Origin: Ligula intestinalis | Lineage: Eukaryota; Platyhelminthes; Cestoda; Diphyllobothriidea; Diphyllobothriidae | Direction of reading: 5' to 3' | Assembly (NCBI GenBank): GCA_036362985.1 | Contig: JAYGXS010000001.1 | Location: 77,060,599-77,124,598, forward strand | DNA: 64,000 bases | Shown here: positions 47,101 to 59,394 of the stretch, in pieces | How the letters are laid out: the number at the start of each line of letters is the position of its first letter | How positions within the stretch are numbered: position 1 is the stretch's first letter | Notes under the pieces: model-generated | Seen by the model: only the letters and a program-made list of their open reading frames with translations | What the model was told of the DNA's origin: nothing | Database searches by the model: none | Made by a program: the position numbers and the translations under genes

Positions 47101-48860
47101 AGTTAGGTGGTGCTTCTGGCTGCATCTGGAGAAAGCGGCTTATGCCTGATTCCTGCTCGGTCCTCTCGCCTTTTTCTTGTCACCGCTTAAGCGGGGAGAG
47201 AGTTTAGAGTGGGGTAGGTGGCGGCGCGTCTACTTTTTCTATACCTGACCACAGTCATCGTCCCTGCTCTCGGGCATATGGTGGACATCATCGCTTGCGA
47301 TGATCGAACTAAAACACAACAATACACAGTCAGATTATACTCTGAGAGGACTGCTTGGACAGAAGGGGATTAGAAAAGCGAGGTTTAATGCATGGTGGGT
47401 GTTGTAATGAAAGGGCCTTGTGCGCCAGCAAAGCAGAAGTAAATGTATGCAGTTGTGCGCGAACTCGGCAGTTATGTAGACTGCAATTGGTTTGCACTCA
47501 TTAGCTGTCCTTGAAAGCAACCCCTTTTAAACTTGTAACCAGAACCTGATCGTCAGACACAGGCAGGAATGCAAAAGTCAACTTGTATCTCCTATTATTT
47601 TGTTATGAGGGGTGTTTATACTGGACAATCTTTGGCATAGAAAACTCAGAATAATGAACCCGTCCAACACCGTGCACACGCTATCAGTCGGTTAAGTTTG
47701 TTAAAAATGCTTAATATCCCAGATAGCACTGCCTTCCCGTTCGTCATGCCTTTCTGCAATTGTTTGTGAGAACGCTATTATCGCACCTGCCTATTATTAA
47801 TATAAACACCGAAAAACATTTGAGGTAAGAAAAAAGGTAGATGAGGTGCATACGCTTTTACTAACCCCTAACAAAATCCGGAAATTAATTGCCGATGAGG
47901 CCAAACTTAAATAAGAGGGAACCTTAAAATGTTTGCTTTAGATATTTTGGTCTTAAAAGAGATTGCTCTTTTACCTTGCAGCCGTTACTAATAACCAGAG
48001 CACAATTAATTCTCAGTCATCAACATTCTGATTTCAACCTCTGGCGTAAAAATTAATCGCATCATATTGTCCCTTACTTTCTAACTTTTCTTACACGATA
48101 GGTCACTTATAAATAAGTAAATTTTAAAGTGTTTTCTACGTTAATACTTGTACGCCAAGTACTATCTTATTAATGGTTTAGGGCTTTCCTAATACCGCCT
48201 TATAAACATGACAAATTAATCACAAAAAGTTGACCATCTAAGCTAATCTTTTTCGTGGTTCACCTTTTTGAGAAACGTTATACTTGATCACTTTCTCGCA
48301 TTTGTGTCTTCTAATCGACCTTTTAAGGAAGTCGGTAACCCGTGTTTCGAAAATCTGATTACCACGTTCAGCATTCAATATCCGATTGAATAGATAATAC
48401 AATAATAGCTGAGGATTTTTACGGCCTTTTTTCTCAGATTTACGCCTTCCTGATTTCAATCGATAAAGCATAGTTTATGGATATTTAGGCAAGTACTTAC
48501 CAAAGAAAAACATTTTGTTGATAACTACAGTGTGTGAAAATTGCGAAAAACGAATAAAGCATCGAGGAATTTAAAAAAAATAGAAAGTATCAGAAAGCTA
48601 GGTTGCGTCGTCTAACCTGCTTCAGAAGCCACAAATGCTATGCAATCATTTATACTAGTTACTTCGTCGGAGTCTGCTGCTTCGTGATGCATACATCGTG
48701 TGGTACAGTAATTGATGATGAACTTCAAGTATTGTCGGAATTCAGACCGTTTGCGTAGTGGTGCAACCTCCCTTTTCAATCCTTTGCTCCCTTCCCTTTC
48801 TCTAGAGATATTTCATTTCGATTTTCTCAATTGTGTGTGGACTGTTGCATCTAAAAGTCC
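47101..48860. other. Sequence upstream of SIRT6
   Basis: No gene recognised. A minus-strand 77-codon basic open frame at 48238-48471 has no family features. A palindromic ATCATCGCTTGCGATGAT lies near 47287. Confidence 0.4.
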
Positions 48861-48883
48861 TACTTTTATCGCTCTTTTTTCAG
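48861..48883 (+). promoter_or_regulatory. Splice acceptor in the SIRT6 5' leader
   Basis: TACTTTTATCGCTCTTTTTTCAG is a strong polypyrimidine tract plus AG, 72 bp before the SIRT6 start. It fits a trans-splice site or a 5' UTR intron end. Confidence 0.5.
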
Positions 48884-48955
48884 TAATTTTTGACTGAACC
48901 GTGGACTGACGAATCCATACGTCCAGCTAACCCCTTGTTTGGAGCTTCTTTCTCC

Positions 48956-51900
48956 ATGTCAGTCAATTACGCGTCTAGTCTTTCACCCTACCCTAACAAG
49001 GGCATTTGTGGTCGTCCTGAAATTTTTGATCCAGAGGAAGCTCTGTCTGGCAAGATAAATTCTCTTGTAAACTTGCTTCGTACCTCCAAGTACACCGTTG
49101 TGCACACAGGAGCAGGTATCAGCACTCCATCTGGCATACCGGACTTTCGTGGACCCAAAGGTTCTCTTTATCTACGCTGTTTTCACTCTGAATTTAGGTG
49201 TCTGGACATTAGAAAAGCAGGGTAAATCACCCGAAACTTCCGTATCATTTGAAGAAGCTCTGCCATCCATTGGACATATGGCTCTTGTTGCTCTGGAGAG
49301 GGCTGGTAAGTGTTGCGTGCACTTCCGGTTGATTTTAAGGTTTCATTAATTATTTAATTACACAGAACATTGACGGTCTTCATGCGCGGTCCGGTTTCCC
49401 TATGGACCGGATGTCCATTTTGCACGGTGACATGTTTCTTGAATCTTGCGATTCCTGTAACGCCACATATGTTCGTACTTCATCGCCGGTTCCAACGATG
49501 GGTCGGCACTTCACCGGCTTCAAATGTACGCGAGTTAAGGCTCAGGGTAGACCCTGCAGGTATTTCTACTTTCGCGTCCTAACCTTCCTTCTGCAGGGGT
49601 AAACTTCGTGACACCATTTTGGACTGGGAAGACGAACTTCCCGATCCGGACTATTCTCTCGCTGTTCAGGAATGCCGGTATTGTCCTCCATTACATCCTT
49701 CTGGAAAATCTAATCGTTTTGTCAAAATGGTTATAATTTACTTTGAGATTGATTCTTTTGCCGTACAATTGTCGTTAGTTACTTTAATATTATGCCTTCT
49801 TATTCGGCCTTTTATTACTCCACGGAGTGAACTGCGAATGTGGTTTGAGTGTCCGCGCATTGTGCAAATCACAATTCTCGTGGGACCACCCAACTAAGCT
49901 GGATTGCACTGTTCCAACTTCTCGCACATTCTCGTGCCTGTGAAGGAAGTATATTTCCCTAGCATAGCACAGTTTTCAAGGATTCTAATTTCCCTTCTTT
50001 CCATTTACAGTCTATTATATTTATGCGTTGAATTTGTTTGAAGTCTGACGGTATGTTTTAATACCTCATTTTGCGCACTCCTTTTACAGAAAACATATAT
50101 GTTTCGCTGAGGCTGCTTTAGTGATTTACGCCCACGAACTACACCGTGGCTATTTAATTTGTGTACTTTGCGGGGCTGTGACTGGGAAGTAAACGGTTCC
50201 CATCGATGTCTTAATTTTTTGCCAAACATATGGAAGAATCAAGGCCATGTTGGTTGCATCCAATCCCTTTCGGTAGCCAGAAGCCGTTTGACTTCCTATA
50301 TGTTTTTGTCAACTGGGTGCTAGGCCTACGCTTTCAGAGACAGTAGCCTAATCGAGAATTGGAGGGAATTAAAACTGTCGAAGGTTCGTACCTTTGATCA
50401 CAAGATGACTGACTAGATGTATTACTTTTTCGATCACAACATTTACAAAGTGAGGGCCTTAGTTAAAACATTTGCATCTCAAGACAGTTGAATTTATATT
50501 GTACGAGGCGTACAGATTCCGAGCTCTGTGATCTAATAGCACCCATTCACCGTAAGCATATGGTCAAACAACTCAATTCTTACAAAAAATCAGTAACCAC
50601 GCCTTTTTGTCCTTTTCAGTCAGTGTATTTGGAGTAAATGACCGAAGCCCTTAAAACCTCCATTGAAACTTTACAGGAATGCATACATTTTTGTGAAATA
50701 TGCAAAAATCGTTACAGATCGCTTTTATTGTGCAAAGGTGCATAAAAATATTTTGGAAGTATGAATTGTTGAGAAAGTGAGGCGTTTGCATCATGGTAGC
50801 GTACAAAAATTTCACTGTATACCCAGTATGTCATATTCGTCTGGTGATCTTTAGTGTAAATAAAAACCTTATCGAAATCAAACGAGTAGTATGTTTATTT
50901 GTAGTGCTGTTTATATTGTTTGTCGTCATGTTAGGTGGCTGTTGGGCTTTAACAAATGATTATCCAAACGTCTCTTCCTTAAGCAACCTGTGTCTAATCG
51001 TATAACCTAGACATTTTGTATGATGCTTTTACGTATAAAATGATAGTTTTTGTTCGCTTCCCGCTTTTATGTTACTTAATTAAGATCTGAAGGCTGGTTA
51101 GTATGGGACATACTCCCGAGCCAATTCTTATACAGCCGATTGAGCATTTGCAATTTATTATCTGTCTGCTGGCCTTCCTAAATCACAGGCATAATTTCCT
51201 TTTGTTTATTAACAGGAAATGCGTTATGGAAATTAGATCTTGCACGACTTTTTCTGTTTCTATATAATTGCTAGTATAGTTGACCCTTGCCCATTCGTGG
51301 TTTTTTGTCGTAGACCGTACCTAAAATATTCCCTAATTATTTATCTTTATTCTCGTGGCTGAACATTTTTTACGATAAAAAAGATCTACTCATTTTCAAA
51401 TATTAATATTGAATGTGCACACCTGGATATAGGGGTAACTTGATTAGCCCTCGTCTTGGCAAGAGCAACAATTGTAGGCGCCCTCAAGCGTAACTGTGAG
51501 CCATCTTTCTGGCAAAGGCAATGATAAGCGTTGTTAAGAGAACCTTAAATTTTTGCGTATTTCAGCTATCCGTGGGTAACTGCAACCCTCTGACACCCCA
51601 CGAATGCATCTATGTATTTTGAAAAAAAAGCTTGTGTTTCTTGATATTCTTAAAGTTTTAAAACTGCACGCTATGTTATTTATCTCGAAGTATTCAAAAC
51701 ACCTCGCAGAATACTGTATCAGATATGGATCCTTTTGCATTTTTGAGTGTGGTTGATTAGCATGCAACTAGAAGCCCGCATGGAAAAATCTGTGAGCGTA
51801 TTCGGAGTTCTAACAGTTGTATAATTTAGATACCTTAATGCCACCTTTTAGCGATCTATCAAATTATGACAAACCACGAATGTACATCCAAAGCAGTAAG

Positions 51901-53959
51901 CATTCGACCAACCCGGCTAATGCCCTTCGGGCTGAGGTAGGGAATATATGTTCGTCGATCTATCCAAGGCAGAGTACTAGGTGTGTTCGTGTCTGTAGCT
52001 TTATTTTCTTTTCGGTAATGCTTCCCGAGTTTTAATGGTCAGTTGCCAAGCGAGCGCCTACACGATACCTAGATCTGGTATACATAGGCATCGAAACTCG
52101 ATATGGTAAGCAGTTAATTTTTGAGAGCGTGATTCGGGCGCGTCAAAATACGGTATGTGACTAAATATAAAATCTGCTCAAATTAACAAAAAAAATCACT
52201 AATCAATATAAAATCAGAGCGCACGCATCCGCCGCAACAACAACTTTATGAGGAATGCCAAGTTAAGGTAAATGCAAAATAAATATCACAAGTATTATTA
52301 CGTTCTCCTAGAAACACAAATTCGAAGTCTAGTCTGGGATGTCTGGTCGTAATTTTCAAAAATGTGTTGGGAAAAATCGATATACTTTTTACCTATTTTT
52401 ATTGTCTGAAATACAGTTTAATTAAGTAAATATGATTTCTTTTGACTTCGCTGAAGGAGACCTTATATAAATAAACCTTTCTAAAACTTCACTTGTTGAC
52501 AGGCCGATTACTGACTACTAATTTTGGATAGACTTTGGGGATGAAATCGTAAGCGCGCCATTTTGTAAATGTTAAATAAAATTTCCTTCGGTTACGTTTA
52601 TGTAGATTCGGTTGAGTTTCAAGACGTTCTTGGGGTGGAATAGTTTCCGGTTTTCAGTGTTTTCTATCCCCTGCCCGTCAACATAGGTTCTAGGCTATGT
52701 ATTTATTTAAACCTTAAAATTAATCTTCTCCTGGAATGCCTATCCCGAAGTAGCTAGTACTTGCGTCTTTTTGAATGCAGATGGCTGTTTGCGTCACTTT
52801 TCACCACCCACCCAAACGTGAAAGTACGTTGCCAAGAAGTTAATTCCGTCAACCGAATTTAACAACGCGCATGCCTACGATCAATTGAAATCTTTCTCGA
52901 ATACGTTACATACTTCAAAATTGGTTTAATATGGAATTCTACCAAATGATGTTTACATGCTTGACCTCTTTTCACGGTAAAGCCAACAAATATATCAACT
53001 TTTGTGCGTAATTTTTACTTTCGTTTACTTTATGTTTCTGCTGCAAACCTAAGAATTTACTTTTTTTCTTTAAATTGCAACCATTTTCGACACAGTTGCT
53101 CACCTTTAGGCTCCGTTTTACGCTTATGTGATCGTAAGAATGGGTAAAATGCACGAATATTTAATTGCCGAAGATGGATGATCTCAATTTCATTTATCAC
53201 ATTTCATAAGTTGGGTCACAGGCCGTATATTCGGCTGAAAGCTAGCACGGACTATTAAGAAATAAGTACCTTCTAATTTATTAATGATTAACTGCCGTTT
53301 GATGTTAAGCAGCCTATGCCTGCAGTCTACCACTCGTCCGCTTGAACCTTCGACCGAAACTTTTTGTTTTTTATTGCACTTCAGCAAGGCCTGCTTACAT
53401 GTCTGCCTCGGAACCTCATTGCAGATTTTCCCCGCTGCTGGCCTACCCTTCCAGCCAGCTCCCCGGAAGAGAAAGCGATCGCCTGGTGCTACGACTGGAA
53501 ACTGCAAGAGTGAAGACTTTTTGAAGGCATATGATTTTTCAAGAGACCCCAAGGTCGTAATTGTAAATCTCCAGCCTACGAAAATGGATTCACGAGCCCA
53601 CCTCTGCATACATGCACCTATTGATAGAGTTCTGTCGTCGGTGTGTTCTAAGCTTAACGTGACTGTTCCAAAACCAAGGAAAGCATCCCGAATATTCGCG
53701 CTTAACATCGTTTTTCGGTACGTTGTCATTCCTTCTGTTCTCTTACTTTCTTCCTTGCCTTTGTTTCTCCAAACTTACTAGGCTTGTAGAGCTAAAGTTC
53801 TATTTTTTCACTTCTAGATCGTGTCACACATCAGAGCTGGAAAATTGTCAACGACCAATCTACTGGCATCCTGCCAACGAACACTCCCCCCTTATAGCAC
53901 CGGCAAGTGTGCTACCTCCATGTAAAAATGATGAAGTGAAAAAACATGAAAAACCGTGA
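48956..53959 (+). CDS. SIRT6: SIRT6-type NAD-dependent protein deacylase
   Basis: Six exons: 48956-49160, 49198-49305, 49340-49559, 49597-49677, 53385-53717 and 53818-53959. Phases agree, giving 362 aa against 355 in human. The start [12 protein letters not shown] matches the family start, so the upstream in-frame ATG at 48890 is not used. The NAD-binding loop [20 protein letters not shown] is at 50-69, QNIDGLH at 113-119, catalytic His133 in ILHGD, zinc ligands Cys141, Cys144, Cys167 and Cys177, LGTSLQI at 213-219, and VIVNLQPTK at 263-271. SIRT6 removes acetyl and long acyl groups from histone H3 and other proteins and acts in chromatin, repair and metabolism. Introns 1-3 are 37, 34 and 37 bp; intron 4 is 3.7 kb. 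Between LP at 225-226 and VIVNL lies an insert of about 30 residues with RKRKR. Identification secure. Confidence 0.95.
49678..53384. other. Intron 4 of SIRT6
   Basis: The intron runs from donor CG|GTATTG to acceptor TTATTGCACTTCAG. It is AT-rich and has no recognised repeat or gene. Short open frames inside have no features. Confidence 0.75.
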
Positions 53960-55616
53960 TCTAATGAATGGACTTATGTGCATATTTTGTCTATTTTGCA
54001 TTTACTTACAATCTTGCTACATGTGGTTGCTCACTTCTTTTGGACTTTTTGATATCCTAATCTTACTTTGTTATCTTTTACATTTTTCAGTATGTGTTAG
54101 CCAGCCAGTCAAATTGATAAATGAAAGACGAAAGTCAGCACCAAGCCGGCCGTTAAGACGGAATTTTACGTCAAAACCGACAAGCTATTTCATTCGGCTC
54201 CTCCGTACCTTTAAATTCAAATGTATTCGAAGCGATACATCCCAAGTTTACCACCAATCATTAGCGCAGTTCCTGTAGGTGTACTCAAAGACTAAATTTT
54301 AAAATGTTTTTTCCTTAGAAAAGATAACTTGAACTAGTTGAACTATTAATCATCGTACAACGTAATCCCAAGAAATGTCATGCACATCAGTATGCTGGCT
54401 TTCGAACAAGATTCATTCGGGCCGCCTGAAAAAAACTGCACTCTACAGACGTATGACCTAATTGTACTCAGTTTATAGCAAATAACGTAGGTTAAAAAAG
54501 TATCTTTCGGTTTTGAAGACTTTCCCTTCCCTGTTTTTTCTTAACCTAATCTGCTTTTACACTTGCATTCCGAGTTTCCGAGCATAAACTGTCTCTAGGA
54601 AGAATGACGCATTTCTCTACACTATTAGGAAGACGTCATATGATGTTCACAAAATTGTGCAATGGATATGGGCCATGTTGTATACTTCCCAATCAGCGTT
54701 CATGAGTAGATATTTCGCCATCTTAAACAATTTTATGATTAGAAATTGTTATAACACGGAAAAATACCATTTTTTCTAGCATAAACTTAGAAGACGACGT
54801 AATTTTCTACCAAATGAACATAAAAAGAACGCTTGCGCCTGGTTTGCGTAAAATACATTTAAATATATAATGACAACGAAAACCAATGGGAAAATGCATA
54901 TACCTAAGTAGTAATTTTTACAGCATAGGTTTGGCCCGCGGCTGTAAAGAAGCTGGTACAAAAGCCAGTATTCCGATGGGTCTGAAATATCTCGGGATTA
55001 GGTTTACAATAATTAATAGTGCAAATATACAGTTTGGAGAGTGCTGCATGAAACATTTCGCAATTTGGAAAAGACCGGTAATCACTCGCAAACCAACATT
55101 GAGTAGGGTTGCAATACTGTTTATCATGCATTCCAATTTCAATTATTTCCAGTCACGCTAGGATGCCGAATCTGTGATGAGCTTCTTTTTGACTACTGCG
55201 AAAAAGTTGATTCTGTAAAAAATAGCTACTAAAATAGTATGTATTTTTATCATTGATTTTGACTGCCTTTATAAATTCAAATATATTCTATGGAAAGCAT
55301 GCACGAAAAAATCCTCTCTTGTACTTATTTGATAGAAAATTTCGCCTTCTTTAAGTTTTATGTGTTTTCGACGCTGCCAGTGCTCAACTTTAGATGAAAA
55401 AATCAGCTCAAGAACGAACCCGACCATCTATTCAGATATCGTGGTGCTTCTTAAATCCAAATACCGTCGTGGGCGGTCTATCGCCTTACCGGTTAGTTAT
55501 CGTGCTTATCATGGCCTACGTTGTATACTAGTAACGGGCAAAGGCAGAATGATTTACCAAAATCTACCTCAAAAACCCCACTGCAATACCGGTGGTTTAA
55601 CGTTTTAACAATACTG
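53960..55616. other. SIRT6 3' flank, no gene recognised
   Basis: A plus-strand frame (53946-54278) continues past the SIRT6 stop and contains an intron-like GTGATC...TTTTTCAG (to 54090), but splicing there would reach a stop within three codons. It is more likely 3' UTR. Overlapping frames at 54886-55161 on both strands show nothing. Confidence 0.4.
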
Positions 55617-55696
55617 GATGCGTAAAAGGCCTCCCTCCTATGCGGGTTCGAATCCGGCCGGATGCTGCGAGTTTTTTCACAATCGGGTCAACCAAA
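55617..55696 (+). repeat. tRNA-derived SINE-like repeat, copy 2
   Basis: This copy shares with 1655-1740 the order TAAAAGGCC, CTCCTATGCGGGTTCGAATCC, GGCCGGATGCTGCGAG, a T-run, and CACAATCGGGTCAACCAAA. The T-arm stem has one extra change (GGCC for CGCC). Shared part only; the full repeat could be longer. Confidence 0.6.
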
Positions 55697-56849
55697 ATAC
55701 TGGATGAATAGCTGTTGAATTCAACTCTTCCTTGCTCAAAATCTCCTTGACATCTAGTCGATATTTCAGGCCTACCCGAGTCGCTTTGTATCAAAAGCAG
55801 TTAATACACTGGCGGCACTAACGTTTCGGTGAGACAAAACCATTGTGGCCGAAGCAGGACGTTGCCTACCCGTGCTAGCTCCTGCACACAAGAACCATAA
55901 TCTCGCATAGTTGGCGAACCATTGCCACTCCATCCTAATTAGTTGGCAATCTTACAGTTTACGACCATTGATGCAACGGCTTGACTGTGACAGCGCGTAA
56001 TTGGCCTTCCCCTACAGTATTTGCTAATATTAAGTCCGAAATAGTGATAAAGTATGAAGCTTCTGTAAGACAAGTGTCACGCCTCTTCAATTACTGCTTA
56101 CGAGTAACGCGAGTGGCGTTTGAGCCCCGTAGTCTGCACTGCGGTAGCTGATCAAGGTGAAACAAAAGTATGACTAATGTAACAATTTGACGCCATTCTC
56201 ATCAAAACTTGATGAGAATGCAACGCACGTTTAGATCTAAACTATTCGTAGTCCTTGCGAGTATATCCAATGACCCTCATACCCAATCCAGCTGAAATAT
56301 TCGAGGAAATGTCCAACAAGTTAGCTGCATTTTAAATTGTGGAGGACGAGCTATGAAGAGATTACTAAATATGCTTTTGTAAGGGACGGTCCTGCATGCG
56401 AAACGACTTTTCAATGCAGTTACTAGTAATTTTCAAAAGAAGCTGGACTGTACATGGAAATGCGTGACTTGGAAGCTTTTAAACCTCTTGACTTTTATGC
56501 CAGAATGGTTCGGACCGCCACTTAAGTTGCACACCTCGACATCTTGAGGAAATTCATTTTTTTATTGTGACCCCATCATTCCGGGAGGATTTTATCGAAT
56601 GCGTAAATTACATCGGTTCAATCTGCTGGTTATTTAATGTTATCATAAATTGACGGACGCCGGCTCACACAAAGAGGGGAAGAAGAGTTTTCTTCCAGTT
56701 CGCTGAGCACAATTTATCCATGGTGAACGGCAATTTTATCACAGAAGCTAGACGAACCAAAAGCTTTAATATTAAAGAAAACGGATCAGGAATAACAAAA
56801 CAGTTTGAAGATATAAATTATAGGTAGTGAGCCGAAAGCCAAACAACAA
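55697..56849. other. Intergenic sequence between SIRT6 and PIGZ
   Basis: No gene recognised. It contains the short hairpin at 56194-56220. The two genes are convergent here. Confidence 0.5.
56194..56220. repeat. Perfect 12-bp hairpin
   Basis: CATTCTCATCAA, AAC, TTGATGAGAATG: perfect arms with a 3-base loop. Function unknown. It is a candidate transcription-end structure between two convergent genes, but this may be chance. Confidence 0.6.
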
Positions 56850-59394
56850 TCAGGAACGGCCTTTCAGTCTTACAATATAGCTGTATAATGACGCCTGTGA
56901 CACAAGTTCGCTCCAGTACGTGGAAAGACAGTCTGCAAGATCGTCGTTTGAAAGACAACGAGGAAGTGAAACTTTTGGCAGGTTCTCCGTTGAAATATGA
57001 GGAAAGAATTTTTCAGTGAGCAGGAGTTCGCCAAACTCATACGATTGAACGTTTCTAGGAGCTACGGTCCCAGGCATAACCTGTAAATGCAAGTAGGCAA
57101 AGAATAAGTATTTTAATTCAGTCATGGGAGACCAAAGCATGAAAGTGTTTGTTGCGGCCAATATTCTTTGCCACTGCAGATAAAATGTCGCGACGGAGAG
57201 AAATGAAAGATGAAAATGAAATTAAATGAAAGATGAAAAAAGATGAGTGAAATAATGCTGGATCTTCGCAATTTCTTTAAATAGGTTGAAGCGTCTAGCA
57301 AACGACATTAGAGGAATGAGTAAATGCTTGACCGTGTTAATAATTATGAGTAACGATATGAGAAACCTTGGTCCAGCACATATGAATTTTAAGAATTGTT
57401 TACAAAGGTTTGCGGTCGGAAAAATTAATGGGAAGCTTGCGAATTATGCCTTAGAATTGAAGCATAGCTGTATTCAGGGCATAAGTCTATGGGAGAACAG
57501 CTGACGTGTTGGTTCTGTGGGGCTGGGAAAATGTAGTTGATGACAATCAGTGTCATGAGTCAAAGAAACCAGACCAAAAGGAAAAAAGACGAGTAACCCT
57601 GGCATACCAACCGCAGCTATCCAAATGTTGATGACACAAGAGTCTGAACTGGGACGCCATCGAATTCACTGGTGAGGAGCCAAACCAACATTACTATTTT
57701 CTCAAACTTCCAAAGTTAGCATAAAGGTCGTCAAGACCCCTATAAAACTTTAGATGCGGTATTAGAGGTTATACGAACCTCTCGTTGGCTCTAGCCTACA
57801 CGGTCTCTAGCACAGCGGCGTAAATTGAAAAAAAAATGTTATAATTCGAAGTATTAAAATACAGAAGAGAATAACTCACCAAACGTAATATCGTTTCACC
57901 TCGGACACGACTTTTGATACATTCAAGCAGACTAAACAGCTCAGAAGTCGGTCGACCAGCCAGATCGATGACGTTGGGACAGATATCTTCGTATGGAGGA
58001 AACTTCAGGCAATTGTGAAAGTCCAAGCTCTTGTTGCTTGGAACTCCAAAAGGAAACCTGGGAGGCATATAGGTTTTGCAGAAAATGGTGACATCCACAG
58101 GCTTATTGATAGCCGCCTCTGCGGATTGCAAGGAACTAAGTAGTGGTATCAAGCCGGCCTGGTGGAGAAAGTCCCAAAATATAGTAAGTGACGTCTGGAA
58201 AGCGCACCATAATATCACAAGTAAAAGGAACCAGCGACTGTGTTTTCCGCCAGCGAAGAAGTGCTCTATGTTCTGTGCACCCAGAACAACGGCTACCGGA
58301 AGCAAAGGCAGTAAAAAACGACCTTCTTTGTGTGGGATAATGGACAAAACAGTCGTGGCAAGTATCAATGAAGTCCAACAAGCATACTTGAGCGTAGGAG
58401 CTCTTGGGTGAAATTGGGGCCGAAATGCAGCCAGTATTACCGGTGGAGTTAACATGAGGGGCCAGTGAATGAGAATATAATCATACCACGGATGAAGGCC
58501 ATGCTCCGCGAGTTTCTCTCTCGCTGAATTATAGCGCAAGAAACGCAATGGGGTCACTATCCAGGATGTAGGTTCGGAAAGATTTGTATGAGGAGCGAAG
58601 TGTTGGGTATCGAAATAGGCCAACATAAGACCCGCCATAACAGCAGCTGCAGCACTTACAGGAATATGAACAAAGAAAATTCGCAAACGATTTGAACTTC
58701 TGATGAAATTGTACAACTGCAATATTGCGAATGGCAAAACAAACACCGCAAAAGAAGGACGAAGAAAGGAGGCCCAGATAAAAACAAAACCCTCCAGAAG
58801 CAGGGCAAGTATTCCGACCTGCTGAGAGAGAAAACAAAAAATGCACACAAATATTTCTTCCCAGACGTTGCTTAGTGTTCGACTACCCCAAACAAGGCCA
58901 CCGTAAGCCATCGAAGAGAAAAGCAGGAGAGCAAGAGGTGGGTGATGTCGGAGGGGGTCTGATATTGAAATCTTCCTTGAAAGCCAAATTATGAATAAAT
59001 CAGGAATAAAGGAAAGGAAGAGAGTGAAAATCCTCATCGGAAGAAGAATCCTCATAATCAACTCCTTGCTAGTATAGGTTTCATTTACTGGAGCCGGCCA
59101 AAGCTTTTTTGTTAATTCAATTGGACCTTTGAAGAACGGCCATATGGAGGCATACGATCGTACCGGACCAGGTCTGCTGGTTTGAAATTCCCAAGTCTTG
59201 AGAGTGCAGACTTCCGGATACGAAACGCCCGCGGCGACTTCCACTGACTGAAATAATTCATCGGGATGGAGGTAGCCGGGATGGAGATTTGCTGCTGAGG
59301 AAATCCGATAAGCCACTAAGACAACGTAAACGGCCCAGGAAAGGTGCCAGGAGGATGCTGCCGATCTTTGAGATATTTTGCGCTTTTTTGCCAT
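56850..59394 (-). CDS. PIGZ: GPI mannosyltransferase 4 (PIG-Z/SMP3)
   Basis: Two exons, 59394-57880 and 57080-56850, in phase 0, giving 581 aa against 579 in human. The family GT22 motif HPDE is at 43-46 in the first lumenal loop after the first membrane helix, with GLHPWYDY at 298-305 and HKEGRF at 355-360. At least eight hydrophobic segments are visible. Exon 2 begins VMPGTVAPRN and contains FFPHIS, matching the PIG-Z C-terminal region. The enzyme adds a fourth mannose to the GPI core in the ER from dolichol-phosphate-mannose. The exon 1 donor TTG|GTGAGT is consensus; without splicing the frame would run on only 27 codons. A TTTATCAAG-GTA-ATG upstream may be a trans-splice acceptor. The 799-bp intron has nothing else in it. 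Identification secure. Confidence 0.93.
57081..57879. other. Intron of PIGZ
   Basis: No repeat or gene was recognised except a purine-rich imperfect repeat of AAATGAAAGATGAAAA near 57200-57246. Confidence 0.7.

Noticed and set aside
48238..48471. 77-codon basic minus-strand frame
   Set aside because: Low-complexity basic composition in AT-rich DNA, with no support.
53190..53729. 179-codon minus-strand open frame
   Set aside because: It is antisense to SIRT6 exon 5 and its flanks; the conserved protein is on the plus strand.
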